Assembly: GCA_019421015.1 (NCBI GenBank)
Contig: JAHZGC010000011.1
Coordinates: 1-64,000 of the forward strand
Direction: 5' to 3'
Origin: Coriobacteriaceae bacterium
Lineage (GTDB): Bacteria; Actinomycetota; Coriobacteriia; Coriobacteriales; UMGS124
Length of the DNA: 64,000 bases
Positions within the stretch are counted from its first letter, which is position 1. Each line of letters begins with the position of its first letter. The notes below the pieces were generated by a model. The model worked only from the letters and a program-made list of their open reading frames with translations. It made no database searches and was not told the origin of the DNA. Position numbers and translations under genes: made by a program. Positions 52,829 through 62,015 of the stretch are shown here, piece after piece.

Positions 52829-54211
52829 ATGGCAGGCGAGGAGAAACCCCGGTACCAGGCGGTGCTCGACGGCGAGAAGGAGCTGACCTTCGGGCTGCTC
52901 GGCGAGCGCCTGGGGCACAGCCATTCCCCGGCCATCCACGGGCTGCTGGGGAGCACGCCCTACGAGGCCGTTGAGGTGCCCCGCGACCGCGTGGGGGAGT
53001 TCCTCGCCGCACGGCGCTTCACGGGGCTCAACGTCACCATACCCTACAAGAAGGTGGCCGCCGCGGCCTGCGACGCGCTCTCGCCGGCCGCGGCCCGCCT
53101 GGGCAACGCGAACACGCTGGTCCTGCAGGAAGACGGGCTGCTCTACGGAGACAACACCGACTACCACGGCTTTGCCCGCCAGCTCGCCTCCACGGGCGTC
53201 TCCCCCCAGGGTCGCGTGTGCCTGGTGCTCGGTGACGGCGGGGCGGCCGCCACGGTGCGCGCGGTCCTTGAGGACGGGGGAGCCGCCGAGGTGCTCACCG
53301 CCACGAGGCGTCCGGGCGAGGGACGGCTCGTCCTTGCGGCGTTGAACGGGGGGCGGTCGCTGCCTGACGGGACGCCCGTGGACCCCGCTGACGCAGCCGC
53401 GGCCGAGGCCGCCCGGGGCCGGGTCGAGATCGTGGTGAACGCCACGCCTGCGGGCATGTACCCCCACGCCGACGACCCGGCCCTGATCGACCTCTCCCGC
53501 CTGCCGCGTCTGGCCTGCGTCTGCGACCTGGTCTACAACCCGCTCTCGACCCGCCTCGTCCAGCAGGCCCGGCAGCTCGGCGTGCCGGCGGCCGGCGGCC
53601 TGCTCATGCTCGTGGCCCAGGCCAAGCGTTCGAGCGACCGCTTTTTGGGCGTCGACCGGCCCGACGACGTCGAGGACGAGGTCTTCTCGGCCATGCTCGG
53701 GCGGCTCAGGTCCATCAGCCTCATCGGCATGCCCGGATGCGGCAAGACAAGGACGGGGCAGGCCCTCGCCGAGCTGCTCGGCCTCGAGTTCGTGGACGTC
53801 GACGACTTGGTGCCCCAGGCTGCCGGCATGAGCATCCAGGAGATCTTTGCCACCCAGGGCGAGGAGGCCTTCAGGGCCTTCGAGAGCGCCTGCACCGCCG
53901 AGGCCCTCTCAAGGCCGGGTCGCGTCGTGGCCACCGGGGGCGGGGTGGTAACCCGACCCCGCAACCTGCCGGTGCTGCGCCAGAACGGGCCCGTCGTGCT
54001 GCTGACCCGCGGCCTCGACCCGCACGACGGCGAGGAACTCGCCCTGGAGGGGCGCCCCGTGAGCCAGGCCAAGGGCCTCGAGCGTATCCGCGCCGAGCGC
54101 GAGCCGCTCTACCGGGCCTGGGCCGACGTGGAGGTGCCCCCGCACCCCGACGGCCCGGCGGCCACGGCCGCCCTGGTGGCCGAAGCGATTTCTCGCTGGG
54201 AACGGCAATAG
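52829..54211 (+). CDS. aroEK: Fused shikimate dehydrogenase / shikimate kinase (AroE-AroK)
   Basis: One 460-residue frame with two shikimate enzymes. AroE (about 18-275): GERLGHSHSPAIHGLL (shikimate Ser pair, 29-34), GLNVTIPYKKV (catalytic Lys near 74), YGDNTDYHGF (Asp, 108-115), LVLGDGGAAATVRAV (NADP loop) and NATPAGMYP. AroK begins near 293: LIGMPGCGKTRTG (Walker A, 300-307), VDVDDLV (DxD), EEAFRAFE (Arg), VATGGGVVTRP (GGG) and AEREPLYRAWAD (lid). Both sites look intact. It starts 15 bases after pheA and is the last enzyme gene of the run. It duplicates the kinase activity of aroK at 6.2 kb. Confidence 0.95.
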   Translation: MAGEEKPRYQAVLDGEKELTFGLLGERLGHSHSPAIHGLLGSTPYEAVEVPRDRVGEFLAARRFTGLNVTIPYKKVAAAACDALSPAAARLGNANTLVLQEDGLLYGDNTDYHGFARQLASTGVSPQGRVCLVLGDGGAAATVRAVLEDGGAAEVLTATRRPGEGRLVLAALNGGRSLPDGTPVDPADAAAAEAARGRVEIVVNATPAGMYPHADDPALIDLSRLPRLACVCDLVYNPLSTRLVQQARQLGVPAAGGLLMLVAQAKRSSDRFLGVDRPDDVEDEVFSAMLGRLRSISLIGMPGCGKTRTGQALAELLGLEFVDVDDLVPQAAGMSIQEIFATQGEEAFRAFESACTAEALSRPGRVVATGGGVVTRPRNLPVLRQNGPVVLLTRGLDPHDGEELALEGRPVSQAKGLERIRAEREPLYRAWADVEVPPHPDGPAATAALVAEAISRWERQ

Positions 54212-54290
54212 TTTTTTGCAGCCTTGCCCCATGGCGCGACGGCTCCTTTGAGATGGGTATAGACCCCTCCAACGTGAAAGGAGCCTGCGC

Positions 54291-55136
54291 ATGCTCAAGA
54301 ACGCCGTGTGGATCACCGGGGCCAAAGGCGCCGTGGGGTCCTACCTGGAACAGCTGCTCGAGAACCGCGGCTACGAGGTGCTCCCCACCGACGCCGAGAT
54401 CGATGTCTGCGACCTCGAGGCCGTCAACGAGTTCGCCTCAAAGAACCGCCCCGTCACGGTGATCAACTGCGCGGCGCTCGCTGGGCGAGCGGCCGCCGAC
54501 GACGACCCCACCGAGGCCTACCGCGTCAACGCCGTCGGCGCGCGCAACATCGCCATAGCCTCGGCCTCGGTGGGTGCCAAGCTCGTGCACCTCTCGACCG
54601 ACGACGTCTTTCCCTGCGATCTGCGCACCCCGGTCAACGAGTTCGATACCCCGGTTCCCGACTGCGTCTACGGCAAGTCCAAGCTGGCGGGGGAGAACTT
54701 CGTGAGGAGCCTCAACCGCGAGAGCACCGTCGTGCGCTCGAGCTGGATCTACGGGCTCGGGAGGACCGGCTCGCTGCGCGACATCCTCGAGACCGTGCGT
54801 CGCGGCGACGAGGTCCATGCCCTCACCGACCAGGTCGGTTCGCCCACCTCCATCGCCACCTACGCGAACTACATCGTGGCCCTTATGGAGGCGGGGGAGT
54901 ACGGGACCTTCCATGTGAGCTGTGCGGGCACCTGCAGCCGGTTCGAGTTCGCCAAGGCAGCCCTTGAGTACGCAGGCCTCCCCACCGCCGGGCTCGTCCC
55001 CGCTATGGACATGGCCCGCTCCTACTTCATCGACCTCGATAACCTCATGCTGCGCCTCGTGGGCTTCGAGCCGGTCCCCGACTGGCACGAGGACCTCCAC
55101 GCCTACATGGATGCCAACGGGCTTCTCGCACTCTAG
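54291..55136 (+). CDS. RmlD-like sugar nucleotide-binding SDR protein
   Basis: A 281-residue extended short-chain dehydrogenase of the dTDP-4-dehydrorhamnose reductase (RmlD/RfbD) family. WITGAKGAVGSYLEQLL is the NAD(P) loop, LVHLSTDDVFPCD holds the catalytic Thr/Ser region, and CVYGKSKLAGENFV the YxxxK pair. RSSWIYGLG and DQVGSPTSIATYA match RmlD substrate loops. No other dTDP-rhamnose gene is nearby, so the true substrate is uncertain. AAAGGAG precedes the ATG. The 79-bp gap from aroEK allows either shared or separate transcription. Confidence 0.85.
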   Translation: MLKNAVWITGAKGAVGSYLEQLLENRGYEVLPTDAEIDVCDLEAVNEFASKNRPVTVINCAALAGRAAADDDPTEAYRVNAVGARNIAIASASVGAKLVHLSTDDVFPCDLRTPVNEFDTPVPDCVYGKSKLAGENFVRSLNRESTVVRSSWIYGLGRTGSLRDILETVRRGDEVHALTDQVGSPTSIATYANYIVALMEAGEYGTFHVSCAGTCSRFEFAKAALEYAGLPTAGLVPAMDMARSYFIDLDNLMLRLVGFEPVPDWHEDLHAYMDANGLLAL

Positions 55137-55154
55137 CCTCGGAAAGGAACCGCC

Positions 55155-56636
55155 ATGACCACCTCCGAAGAGCGTGCCGAGACCCCTGAGCCCGACGGCA
55201 CGACGCTCAAGCCCCTCGACCCCAACGACCCCATCGACCGCGTCCGCCTGAACGCCTCGGCGCGTCGGACCAAGGTGGCCCACCGGCCGGCACGCCACGT
55301 CGACACCCCCGACGAGGCCCTGGCCCGGGCCCAAAGGCGCCAGGGCAAGCTCGGGCTCACCGGCTGGATCTTTATCGGCCTGGGGCTCGGCCTGCTGTGC
55401 GGCGTGGTCTTCCACTACCTGGTGCCTGCCGGGCCCGTGCGCGACGACGTCTTTGTCAACGGCGTGTTCTACGTGGTCGGCCAGGGTTTTTTGCGCCTCA
55501 TGCAGATGCTCGTCGTCCCGCTCGTCTTCTGCTCGATCGTGTGCGGCGCGGCCTCCATCGGAGACACCAAGACGCTGGGCGCCATCGGCGTCAAGACCAT
55601 CCTGTTCTACCTCTTCACCACCGCCGTGGCCGTGGCCGTGGCCCTAGGCGTCGCGACCCTTATCAACCCGGGCAGCGGGGTCGACATGGGGTCGGTCGTA
55701 CCTGCCCAGGCCACCGTGGCCGCCGCCGACGAGCTCTCCATAGCCGACACCGTGCTCAACATCGTGCCCCAGAACCCCATAGGCGCGCTTGCCAACGGGG
55801 ACATGCTCCCCATCATCTTCTTTGCGCTGTTCTGCGGCATCGTGATCGCGGTTTTGGGCAAGCGCGTCGAGACGGTCCACCGCCTGTTCGAGCAGTTCAA
55901 TGAGATCATGATGAAGATGACCACGCTGGTCATGTACGTGGCGCCGCTCGGCGTCTTCTGCATCCTGGCGCGCACCTTTGCCGGCATTGGCTTCGATGCC
56001 TTTCTCCCCATGCTCAAGTACATGGGCGGCGTCGCGGTGGCCCTGGCGATCCAGTGCTTCGGGGTCTACATGCTGCTGCTCATGGCCTTCACGCGCCTGA
56101 ACCCCCTGATCTTCCTGCGCAAGTTCTTCCCGGTCATGGCCTTTGCCTTTTCGACCGCCACGTCGAACGCCACGATCCCCATGAACATCTCCTATCTGGA
56201 GCGGCGTATCGGCGTGAGCCGCAAAGTGAGCTCCTTCACCATCCCGCTCGGCGCCACCATCAACATGGACGGCACGGCGATCATGCAGGGGGTGGCCGTG
56301 GTGTTCACCTCGCAGCTCTTCGGCATCGACCTCGGCCCGGCCGACTACGCCACGGTCATAGCCACGGCCACACTCGCCTCCATAGGCACGGCGGGGGTGC
56401 CGTCGGTGGGGCTGATAACCCTGAGCATGGTCTTTAACTCGGTGGGGCTGCCCCTTGAGGGGATCGCGCTCATCATGGGCATAGACCGCATCCTCGACAT
56501 GCTGCGCACCGCCGTGAACATCACCGGCGACGCCGTGGTGACCACCATCGTGGCCAAGCAGTCGGGCGCCATGGACCCGGCGGTCTACCGCGACCCCCAG
56601 GCAGGGCAGGACGGCTCCCTGGCCGAAGCAGCATGA
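55155..56636 (+). CDS. Dicarboxylate/amino acid:cation symporter (DAACS family)
   Basis: A 493-residue sodium- or proton-coupled transporter of the glutamate/aspartate/dicarboxylate group. A polar N-terminal extension of about 65 residues precedes the first helix (GWIFIGLGLGLLCGVVFHYL). TSNATIPMNISYLERRIGVS is hairpin 1 with its Ser-rich tip, IPLGATINMDGTAIMQG the NMDGT cation site (TM7), and ASIGTAGVPSVGLITLSMVF hairpin 2; GIDRILDMLRTAVNITGDAV is TM8 with the substrate-binding Asp and Asn. The substrate cannot be fixed, though acidic amino acids or C4-dicarboxylates are likely. AAAGGAA precedes the ATG, 18 bases after the SDR gene. Confidence 0.92.
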   Translation: MTTSEERAETPEPDGTTLKPLDPNDPIDRVRLNASARRTKVAHRPARHVDTPDEALARAQRRQGKLGLTGWIFIGLGLGLLCGVVFHYLVPAGPVRDDVFVNGVFYVVGQGFLRLMQMLVVPLVFCSIVCGAASIGDTKTLGAIGVKTILFYLFTTAVAVAVALGVATLINPGSGVDMGSVVPAQATVAAADELSIADTVLNIVPQNPIGALANGDMLPIIFFALFCGIVIAVLGKRVETVHRLFEQFNEIMMKMTTLVMYVAPLGVFCILARTFAGIGFDAFLPMLKYMGGVAVALAIQCFGVYMLLLMAFTRLNPLIFLRKFFPVMAFAFSTATSNATIPMNISYLERRIGVSRKVSSFTIPLGATINMDGTAIMQGVAVVFTSQLFGIDLGPADYATVIATATLASIGTAGVPSVGLITLSMVFNSVGLPLEGIALIMGIDRILDMLRTAVNITGDAVVTTIVAKQSGAMDPAVYRDPQAGQDGSLAEAA

Positions 56637-56666
56637 CCTATAAGGTCGGCCGCGCGGTACACGGAG

Positions 56667-57101
56667 TTAGTTGAGCCGCTCCGCTATGATCCGAAGGGCG
56701 TGGCGGTACCCCTCGATCCCCTCGCCGCAGATGGTGGCCACGCAGGCGGCGCGCACGTAGGAGACCTGTCGGAAGTCCTCGCGGCTGGCGACGTCGCTGA
56801 TATGGACCTCCACGGTGGGGATGCCTACGGCCTTGAGGGCGTCGAGCAGGGCGATGCTCGTGTGCGTGTAGGCGCCGGGGTTCATCACGATGCCGTCGTA
56901 GACGCCATAGGCCCGCTGGACCGCGTCCACGAGGTCGCCCTCGTGGTTGGACTGGTAGGTGTCGACCCGCTCGAAGCCAAGCTCCCGCCCCGCCCGCTCC
57001 ACGAGGGACAGGAGCGCCTGGTAGTCCTGCGTCCCATAGATGGCCGGCTCCCGCAGGCCGAGCAGGTTGATGTTTGGTCCGTTGATGACGAGCGCCTTCA
57101 T
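56667..57101 (-). CDS. aroQ: 3-dehydroquinate dehydratase, type II
   Basis: A 144-residue type II dehydroquinase, third shikimate step. LVINGPNINLLGLREPAIYG carries the catalytic Arg and Tyr, ERVDTYQSNHEGDLVDAV the lid Glu-Gly, MNPGAYTHTSIALLDAL the substrate Asn, and VEVHISDVASREDFR the catalytic His. The ATG at 57101 follows GAAAGGAA. A longer in-frame start at 57146 lacks a ribosome-binding site. It supplies the one activity missing from the fused cluster. It is convergent with the symporter gene and 31 bases from it. Confidence 0.94.
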   Translation of the reverse strand: MKALVINGPNINLLGLREPAIYGTQDYQALLSLVERAGRELGFERVDTYQSNHEGDLVDAVQRAYGVYDGIVMNPGAYTHTSIALLDALKAVGIPTVEVHISDVASREDFRQVSYVRAACVATICGEGIEGYRHALRIIAERLN

Positions 57102-57164
57102 AGGGTTCCTTTCGCATGGGCTAACGGCTAAAGCCAAGGGTTGCAAGACGGTTATGGGCAGGGG

Positions 57165-59720
57165 CTAAGCATAGGCCTTTATCCAGACAAAGCCCAGCCT
57201 GCGCAGGGGGCCCAACCGGCCATAGGCCGACTGTGCGACCCTGCGGTAGGTCTCGAGGTCGTCGGGATCCGCCGCAGGGCGCGTGCCCCAAGGGTCGCCG
57301 AACGCCGCGTCCATGGCCTTCTCGGCCAAATGCCGCACCTCCGAAACGGAGACGTCGGCGACCTCGTGGGCCAGCTCGTCGGCAAAGCCGTCCTCCGTCC
57401 CGTAACGGCCTTCCAAAAGGCCGGCGTAGTGGAGAAGCGCCACCAGGTCGGCAAGGAGCTCGTCGGCCCCCGCGCCGGCCCGCGAAGCAATGATGCGGCG
57501 GCGACGTCGCACCAGCGCCATACCTGCCAGCAGGACGACCAAGACGAGCGCGACCGTCAGGGCCCCCCCGAGGGCAACGGGACCCCAAAGATGCCCTTCC
57601 TTCGAGGGGGCGCTCTCGGTACCCTCGACGGCAGCGGTCGGGGCATCCGGGATCTCGGGGGAGAGGGATGCGCCCTGCGGGACCTGGTCAGAAACGGTGT
57701 CGACGGCCTCGGGGGCCTCCTGCGGTCCCGCTTCGGGCACCTTGTCCTCCGCCGTCTCGCCTTGCTCCGCGGGGTTCTCCTGCGGTTGTTCCTCCAGAGG
57801 TTCCGAGGGTTCCGAGACATCCGGCACCGGGTCATTGGCGGGGTCGACGAGGGCGTAGGGCGCAGCCTCCTGCGACCCCGCGGGGGTGACCTCAAGGGGA
57901 ACCCACCCGAGGTTGGCCGCGTAGACCTCGACCCACGCGTGGGCCCGCGCGCTGCCGAAGGTCGACTCCCAGTCCCCCTGGGCGTTCTGGGAGAAGGCCG
58001 AGGGGGGAGCCGCAAAGCCCGTCACGTAGCGGGCGGGTATCCCGTACATCCGCAGCATGAGGGTGGCCGTGGTGGCAAAGTGCTGGCAGTACCCGGCATG
58101 GCCTTCGAACAGGAGGTATTCCGGTATCGAGACGTCGCTGGGGAACGTGCCCGGCGAGGTGGTGTAGCGGGCGTTTTGGGCCAGCGTCTCCTTGACAAAG
58201 GCTATGGCCTCTCCCTGGGTCGAGCAAGGGTTTTGGGCTACGAGCTCGCTCAAGCGGGGGAGCTCGTCATAGGGCACCTCGAGATAGGCAGACCTCACGA
58301 GGGAGCCGTAGCCGCCGAGGACCGTGTCCGCTGCGGCCAAGGTCTGCTCGCCGGGGGAGGTCAGCTCCAACCCGCGCGCGTAAAGGTAGGACTCGGCGTC
58401 GGGGCCGTCTAAAAGCGACCCGACGGGAGCGGCTGCATCCAGGACGCCCAGATCGCAGAGGTCTTCGTAGGTCCCGATGCCCACGGCGTCGAAGGCGCGG
58501 GTCCCGTTGGTATCCGATTGGACCGCGACCGCGGCATAGGGCTGGAGCGCCCCCGCGTCTACCGTCGCGTCCGCCGAGCCCAGCCGTAGGTAAAAGCCCG
58601 GCAAGAGCGCCTCCCCGGCCCCAAGGGCGTAGACGCTCGCCGCAAAGAACTCCGCCGAGTGCAGCGCGTTTTGTTGGCCGAACGCCTCGAACGCCGCGGC
58701 TGTCGAGGCGTCTGCGGGGATAGACGGGTCCTCCGCGGCGCTCCAGACCCCGTTGCTGTAGCTGCCCCCGCGATAGGAGGCAAGGTAAAGCGGGTACACC
58801 GGGGCCCGAGACAGGCTCACCGCCACGAGGGGGCGCCCGTCGGGCCCGGAGAGGTCGCCACGGTTCACGGTCCCGCCGCCCAGGCCGGTGGAACGGCCGC
58901 GGTAGGCCGCCGGCACCGCAGCCCCCTCGCCGACGCCGAACCGCTCCGCCACAGAGGTCCACACCCCGTCGACAAAACCGCTGAGCGCGCGTGCCGGGGC
59001 TCGAAACGCCTCCGGGGACAGCCATGCCAAAGACGCGGCCAGCGCCAGCGCGACGCAGGCCACGCCGAGCCCCAGGGCCACGAGCGAGGGCCTGCGTTCG
59101 AACCTGCGGCCCACGTAGCCGTTTGCCAGGATCCCAGCGGTGTAGAGCACCAACAGCGCGACGGGTGCCGCATCGGGCTCGACGCCCTCAAAAGGGCATG
59201 CCAAAAGCACGGCGGCACCGATCAGGCAGAGCAGCCCGCCGCGGTTCCAGGCAAACACAAGGGCGCCCACGACGAGGCCGAGAAGCCCAAAGGCCACACA
59301 GAGCAGCTGTCCGATGTCGCCCTCGAGGACCGTCCAGCTCGTGACCGAGTCCCAGACAAGCTCCCCCTGGTCTAGCAGGGCATCGCGCCACACGTAAGAG
59401 ACGCAGGCGAGGGCAGCGGCGCCCAGGGCGAGGCCGGGCCAGCTGCGCCCCGCAAAGACCGCGCAGGCCCAGACGAGGCAGAGCGGCGCGAGGCCGCCGG
59501 CCATGGACCAGGGGGGAAGGCCGACCTCGGAAAAGTCGCACACGAGCCATCCAAAGCCCACCACCCCGCATGCGGCCGCAAGCAGCAGCACCAGCTGAGA
59601 AAGGGAGGCCGCGAGCGGGCGAGACGCCTCGCGGGCGCCTCCGACCACCCGCCCCCCTCTGTCGACGGGCAGCACCTGCACCCCATCGATGGCGACGCCC
59701 ATGCGCCCGGATGCCTTCAT
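57165..59720 (-). CDS. TgpA-like transglutaminase-domain membrane protein
   Basis: An 851-residue membrane protein. About seven or eight N-terminal helices (residues 25-235) precede an extracytoplasmic region. The transglutaminase core has the nucleophile Cys near 545 (EGHAGYCQHFATTATLMLRM), His near 593 (SARAHAWVEVYAANLGW) and the acidic position in VPLEVTP. A long Pro/Glu-rich linker (about 625-710) leads to one TM helix (LTVALVLVVLLAGMALVRRR) and a small cytoplasmic DUF4129-like domain. It is the last gene of a MoxR-DUF58-transglutaminase operon and overlaps the DUF58 stop by 4 bases. Substrates of this family in the envelope are unknown. Confidence 0.9.
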   Translation of the reverse strand: MKASGRMGVAIDGVQVLPVDRGGRVVGGAREASRPLAASLSQLVLLLAAACGVVGFGWLVCDFSEVGLPPWSMAGGLAPLCLVWACAVFAGRSWPGLALGAAALACVSYVWRDALLDQGELVWDSVTSWTVLEGDIGQLLCVAFGLLGLVVGALVFAWNRGGLLCLIGAAVLLACPFEGVEPDAAPVALLVLYTAGILANGYVGRRFERRPSLVALGLGVACVALALAASLAWLSPEAFRAPARALSGFVDGVWTSVAERFGVGEGAAVPAAYRGRSTGLGGGTVNRGDLSGPDGRPLVAVSLSRAPVYPLYLASYRGGSYSNGVWSAAEDPSIPADASTAAAFEAFGQQNALHSAEFFAASVYALGAGEALLPGFYLRLGSADATVDAGALQPYAAVAVQSDTNGTRAFDAVGIGTYEDLCDLGVLDAAAPVGSLLDGPDAESYLYARGLELTSPGEQTLAAADTVLGGYGSLVRSAYLEVPYDELPRLSELVAQNPCSTQGEAIAFVKETLAQNARYTTSPGTFPSDVSIPEYLLFEGHAGYCQHFATTATLMLRMYGIPARYVTGFAAPPSAFSQNAQGDWESTFGSARAHAWVEVYAANLGWVPLEVTPAGSQEAAPYALVDPANDPVPDVSEPSEPLEEQPQENPAEQGETAEDKVPEAGPQEAPEAVDTVSDQVPQGASLSPEIPDAPTAAVEGTESAPSKEGHLWGPVALGGALTVALVLVVLLAGMALVRRRRRIIASRAGAGADELLADLVALLHYAGLLEGRYGTEDGFADELAHEVADVSVSEVRHLAEKAMDAAFGDPWGTRPAADPDDLETYRRVAQSAYGRLGPLRRLGFVWIKAYA

Positions 59721-60829
59721 AGACGCCCACCCCCTTGGCGGCCCGGGCAGGGGCCCGTCTCCTGCAAACCGTGCGGACGTGCGAGGCTTACGAGGGCGTT
59801 GCCGAACCGGAGGCCCTCCTCGCCCTCTATCGAGAGGAGCGGCAGGGCGCCCGCACGGGAGCGGGCAAGCAGGCGGGCGTCGTATGCCGGGGCAGGTGCG
59901 TCGCCCGTCGGCAACGGGGCGCCCACCAGGGAGGAGACCATGGACCAGGCGTCATGCTCCCGCACCACCCGCGATGCTCCCACCGTGGGCCCTTCCTGCC
60001 ACAGGACCACGTGGGCAACCCCGCGCCGTGCCAGCCCGAGCGAAACGCGCAGGGCCGAGCTGTAAAAACGGTCCAGCGCCTCGGGGGACGCGTGGACGCC
60101 CAACGACTGAAGGTCCGCAAGCACGACGGCCCCCAGGTGCTCGTCGTCCACGTGAACCTTGGTTATCAGCTCACCCGCACGGGCCGAGAGCTTCCAATGG
60201 ACGCCGTGCAGGGGGTCGCCCGGCTCATAGGGCCGCAGGTCGAGGATGTCTGGCGGGGTGCATCCCGCTACGCCCGCATCCTCCCAGAGCGCGTCCTCTA
60301 CCTCTGCAAGGCCCCAGGACGTCGGGGGAGACCACGGGTCGAGCCCCCCGGGAACGACGTGCGCCTCGGCACGGGCGGTCAGAAGGCGGCGGAAGGCAAA
60401 GAGGCCCAAAGGGTCGCGTGCGGTCAGCGAGACCGCGCGGACGTCCAAGACCCCGCAGTGGGGTGCGTCCACGACCACCTCGGTCCTCAAGGCCGTCCGC
60501 GACTCGCTTGTTCCCTGGGCTGTCAGCGAGGCGGCGGGGCACTGCCCGTCGCGGTAGCGGCACGCTATGCCCACCTCGAGCACCCCGACCGGGAGAATCC
60601 CGCGGTTCGAGACCTCAAGCCCGAAGCGTGCCGACGACCCCTGGACAACGGGGCCACGGGGCCCCGACACGGCCACGGCCAGCCGTCTCGAGCACCAAAG
60701 GCCCACGCCCCACGACAGGACCGCGAGCAGCGTGAGGGTCCAAGCCGCGACCAGGGCGGCCGCATCCCCCGACGCCCCGCCGGAATACCAGAGCACGACG
60801 GCGAGGGCGATGTAGACGACCCGCGCCAT
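59717..60829 (-). CDS. DUF58 domain-containing protein
   Basis: A 370-residue protein with two N-terminal hydrophobic helices (ARVVYIALAVVLWYSGG and AAWTLTLLAVLSWGVGLW), a beta-rich region and the DUF58 signature DLRPYEPGDPLHGVHWKLSARAG (about 210-232), followed by a VWA-like region. In the conserved MoxR-DUF58-transglutaminase triad it probably links the AAA+ ATPase to the membrane protein. Its stop overlaps the transglutaminase start (ATGA), and its start lies 2 bases after the MoxR stop, so the three genes are co-translated. Confidence 0.9.
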   Translation of the reverse strand: MARVVYIALAVVLWYSGGASGDAAALVAAWTLTLLAVLSWGVGLWCSRRLAVAVSGPRGPVVQGSSARFGLEVSNRGILPVGVLEVGIACRYRDGQCPAASLTAQGTSESRTALRTEVVVDAPHCGVLDVRAVSLTARDPLGLFAFRRLLTARAEAHVVPGGLDPWSPPTSWGLAEVEDALWEDAGVAGCTPPDILDLRPYEPGDPLHGVHWKLSARAGELITKVHVDDEHLGAVVLADLQSLGVHASPEALDRFYSSALRVSLGLARRGVAHVVLWQEGPTVGASRVVREHDAWSMVSSLVGAPLPTGDAPAPAYDARLLARSRAGALPLLSIEGEEGLRFGNALVSLARPHGLQETGPCPGRQGGGRL

Positions 60830-60831
60830 AC

Positions 60832-61821
60832 TCAGCGACCGGTGCAGGCCGAGCCGCCGTGCTCGAACCTCGGCCGGGGTACAGAAGCCCTGACCTCGGT
60901 CAGGACCCCCTCGACGCTCAACCCGTCGACCAGCGCAGAAGGCGAGAGGGCCACGCGGTGCCGCGCGACCGCCATGAAGCAGCCGGCCACGTCGGACGGC
61001 GCCACGTAGTCGCAGCCCCGCAGCCAGGCCGTCGCCTTGGCGAGCCTCGCAAGGGCGAGCGTGCCCCTTGGGCCGCAGCCCGTTTCGAGGCGCTCGTCGC
61101 CGCGGGTGGCTTCGATCAGGCGGACCGCATAGGACAGCACGGCGTCGTGGGCGTAGGTCTGGAAGACCGACGCGCGCATTGCCTGCAGGACCCGGGCGTC
61201 GGCCATGGCGGCGAGGCCGTCGATGCGTCGGACCCCGCCGTCTTCGCGCGCCAAGGCGAGCTCCGCCTCGAAGCTCGGGTAGCCCAGCGAGCAGCTTGCC
61301 ATGAAGCGGTCGAGCTGGGAGGGGGGCAGGGGCTGCGTGCCGACCGTGCCAAAGGGGTTCTGCGTCGCGATGACAAAGAATGGGTCCGGCACGCGGCGCG
61401 TCTCGCCGTCGACCGTCACAGAGCGCTCCTCCATGACCTCGAGCAAGGCGGCCTGGGTCTTGGGGGAGGTGCGGTTCACCTCGTCAGCTAGCAGCAGGTT
61501 GCAGAACACGGCCCCGGGCCGATACACGAACTCGTGGGTGTCGGGCCGATACATCGTGAAGCCCGTGATGTCCGAGGGCGTGAGGTCGGGGGTGAACTGC
61601 AGGCGAGTGCACTCAAGGCCGAGCAGGCGGCCGAGCGCCAGCGCCAGGGTGGTCTTTCCCACCCCCGGCAGGTCGTCGAGCAGCAGGTGGCCGCCTGCAA
61701 CCAGCGTCGAGAAGGCGAGCGCCGTCACCTCGGGCTTGTCGAGCACGACGCGGTCGACCTCGGCGAGCAGCGCCCGGGCAAGGCGGCGCAGGTCGTCGCG
61801 GTTTGTGGGGGACCGATCCAT
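60832..61821 (-). CDS. MoxR family AAA+ ATPase
   Basis: A 329-residue AAA+ chaperone-like ATPase. LLLDDLPGVGKTTLALALG is Walker A (51-58), VFCNLLLADEVNRTSPKTQAAL Walker B and the MoxR-specific loop, FFVIATQNPFGTVGTQPLP sensor 1, and PPSQLDRFMASCSLGYPS the arginine finger region. A C-terminal lid follows (GPRGTLALARLAKATAWLRG). MoxR proteins are thought to remodel or insert cofactors into VWA partners; here the partner is the DUF58 protein downstream. First gene of the operon; the 194-bp space to pyrE is divergent. Confidence 0.94.
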   Translation of the reverse strand: MDRSPTNRDDLRRLARALLAEVDRVVLDKPEVTALAFSTLVAGGHLLLDDLPGVGKTTLALALGRLLGLECTRLQFTPDLTPSDITGFTMYRPDTHEFVYRPGAVFCNLLLADEVNRTSPKTQAALLEVMEERSVTVDGETRRVPDPFFVIATQNPFGTVGTQPLPPSQLDRFMASCSLGYPSFEAELALAREDGGVRRIDGLAAMADARVLQAMRASVFQTYAHDAVLSYAVRLIEATRGDERLETGCGPRGTLALARLAKATAWLRGCDYVAPSDVAGCFMAVARHRVALSPSALVDGLSVEGVLTEVRASVPRPRFEHGGSACTGR

Positions 61822-62015
61822 GGGCGTCTCGCTTTACTGATGGGGGAGGGACACGACAGGCTTTGATTTTACCCGTAACCGCCGCCTTTGGGAAAGGGGT
61901 GCCTCTCCCTCGACATTTACCGTTCCCGCGCGAACTGCGGCGGGCAAAACGTCTACAATGGCCCCACCTGCCGAAGTCCCACGCGGGCATGCCCGCCGTT
62001 CCAAGGAGAAAGCTC
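61822..62015. promoter_or_regulatory. Divergent spacer between the MoxR operon and pyrE
   Basis: This 194-bp region should contain promoters for both directions. AAGGAG at 62003-62008 is the pyrE ribosome-binding site. CTACAAT (61951-61957) could be a -10 for pyrE; its -35 is not evident. Confidence 0.4.
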
